This document shows positions 63,225 through 64,000 of a stretch of 64,000 bases of DNA, piece by piece. This stretch comes from Motacilla alba alba (Eukaryota; Chordata; Aves; Passeriformes; Motacillidae): the NCBI RefSeq assembly GCF_015832195.1, contig NC_052017.1, forward strand, positions 46,577,652-46,641,651, in the 5' to 3' direction. Position 1 is the stretch's first letter. Each line of letters starts with the position of its first letter. Under the pieces are notes generated by a model. It was not told where the DNA came from. It saw only the letters and a list, made by a program, of their open reading frames with translations, and made no database searches. Position numbers and translations under genes: made by a program.

Positions 63225-63605
63225 GAATGCATCATGGGTGAATGTAAAGTGATACACGTGGACTGCTGTGCTGCATGCTCAGTGACAAGCTGTGAATGTT
63301 TTTTAGAGCTCAGGAGTGAGGTCTTGTGTGCAGCTCACAGTGTCATTAGCTCAGTGCTTGGAAGGATTCAAGTAAGTTACATGTTGGGAATTGGTAAAAG
63401 GATCAGAGAGTAGGAGATAGCACATGATCAGACATTGGATCTGTGTTTTGCCTCTTGGATACTGTGTGTAGCTCTTGCCCTGGCTTCTTCAGAAGAGTAC
63501 AGAGCTAGAGTAGAGTTATGTAAGAGCAGCAGGAGCAATCAGAGACATGAAATGGCTTCTTTTGAATGCAGTACATTAGATGATTAGGGCTGTTTCCAAT
63601 GAAGA
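63225..63605 (+). mobile_element. ancient CR1-type LINE fragment
   Basis: The sequence follows the reverse transcriptase C-terminal part of old vertebrate CR1 in order: AATGTAAAGTGATACACGTG, then TGTTGGGAATTGGTAAAAGG, then GGATACTGTGTGTAGCTCTT and TGATTAGGGCTGTTTCCAAT. These correspond to the KCKVMH, MLGIIRK, LEYCVQFW-like and ELGLF blocks. It is heavily diverged, with stops and gaps, and clearly older than the other copies. Confidence 0.72.
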
Positions 63606-64000
63606 TACTACTGTGCTAACAGGAGATAATTTTGAAATGATAAAGTAATCCTTTTAACAACGTACAGAGGGAGTCCTTGCTACAGGGACTTCTGTGGATG
63701 CTGTTTTTGTGATTTGAGTGTACATGGAAGAGAAATTGGTCAAATGCTGTTTAACTGAAGAGACACCCCATCCTAAATGCTTGCGAGGTGGATCTTTGGT
63801 GACTGTGGAGATGTTAAGAGAAACACTGCTCTGTTTATTCTGCTGTATGTGCTACCTTAGATGTGTGTTTCTGGCCACTGGTGAAGGCAGGATCTTTGGT
63901 GTGACCCATGTGCCTGCTCTTGCTGGATAATAGGATTTGAAATAGTACTGCTTGTGTCCAGGGAAGGAGGCACCTGTGTGCAATTGGGCACTAGTCTTGC

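Larger units (their letters stand above)
49880..64000 (+). other. SEPTIN7: SEPTIN7 gene, 5' end (exon 1 and part of intron 1)
   Basis: SEPTIN7 is a filament-forming GTPase of the septin family, a core subunit of septin hexamers and octamers that act at the cytokinetic furrow, cortex and cilia. No septin domain is visible here. The call rests on three points: in other vertebrates SEPTIN7 lies next to HERPUD2 and is transcribed away from it; a CpG island starts a plus-strand transcription unit here; and its first exon ends ATG-G at a GTGAGT donor, matching the known MVAQQ start whose second codon is completed by exon 2. Exon 2 lies past 64000. The 5' edge is estimated. Another first exon at this position cannot be excluded. 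Confidence 0.68.
50239..64000 (+). other. SEPTIN7: SEPTIN7 intron 1 (partial)
   Basis: At least 13.8 kb of intron. It begins in the CpG island with C-rich and T-rich tracts, then becomes AT-rich. Listed separately are a 12-bp hairpin at 51272-51302, an A18 run at 56037-56054, a G/T-rich tract at about 59123-59192 and an old CR1 copy near 63.4 kb. A patch at 57240-57790 with more CpG and open frames is described in the findings. I looked for exon 2 (VAQQKNLEGY) and did not find it. Confidence 0.65.

Noticed and set aside
1..64000. tRNA, rRNA, snRNA, CRISPR or bacterial elements
   Set aside because: I looked for tRNA B-box-like text, U6-like text and regular spaced repeats and saw none. A tRNAscan-SE or Infernal run would be decisive.

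Overview
This window looks like nuclear chromosomal DNA from a bird. It has low gene density, a single-copy vertebrate gene with GT-AG introns, two CpG-island promoters, and interspersed repeats that are almost all CR1 retrotransposon pieces with the usual avian 3' end. I cannot name the species. There is nothing prokaryotic here (no operons, CRISPR array or insertion sequences), and most open frames in the AT-rich parts are chance.

Left part, about 1 to 13.9 kb, minus strand: the 5' half of HERPUD2, a homologue of HERP with a ubiquitin-like domain. Four coding exons can be placed to the base (13419-13565, 7996-8073, 4449-4562, 2013-2170). They join in frame into 165 codons plus two bases, covering the ubiquitin-like domain and part of the Ser/Thr-rich linker. 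The C-terminal half, with the membrane segments, lies beyond position 1. The promoter is a CpG island near 13.5-14.06 kb.

Middle, about 14.06 to 49.4 kb: about 35 kb between genes. I recognise no protein-coding gene in it. It holds five clear CR1 fragments, one probable older one, several homopolymers and a TCTA/TCTG microsatellite. A few exon-like or structured patches are listed as findings.

Right part, about 49.4 to 64 kb, plus strand: a large CpG island and the first exon of what is most likely SEPTIN7, a filament-forming septin GTPase. Coding begins with ATG plus one base at 50235-50238, followed by a GTGAGT donor. The remaining 13.8 kb is intron 1, and exon 2 is not in the window. The name rests on the divergent HERPUD2-SEPTIN7 order known from other vertebrates and on the ATG-G exon end, not on a visible septin domain.

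The two genes point away from each other. Both promoters pair an AAAATGG (YY1-like) site with a CCGGAAGC (ETS) site and lack an obvious TATA box, which fits broadly expressed housekeeping genes. I found no strong evidence for a new biological system. The most checkable oddities are a short upstream ORF in the HERPUD2 leader, a 36-codon ORF with an ideal start context on the opposite strand of that island, a 22-bp perfect palindrome in HERPUD2 intron 1, a 12-bp hairpin in SEPTIN7 intron 1, and a 120-nt in-frame exon-like segment near 31.3 kb.
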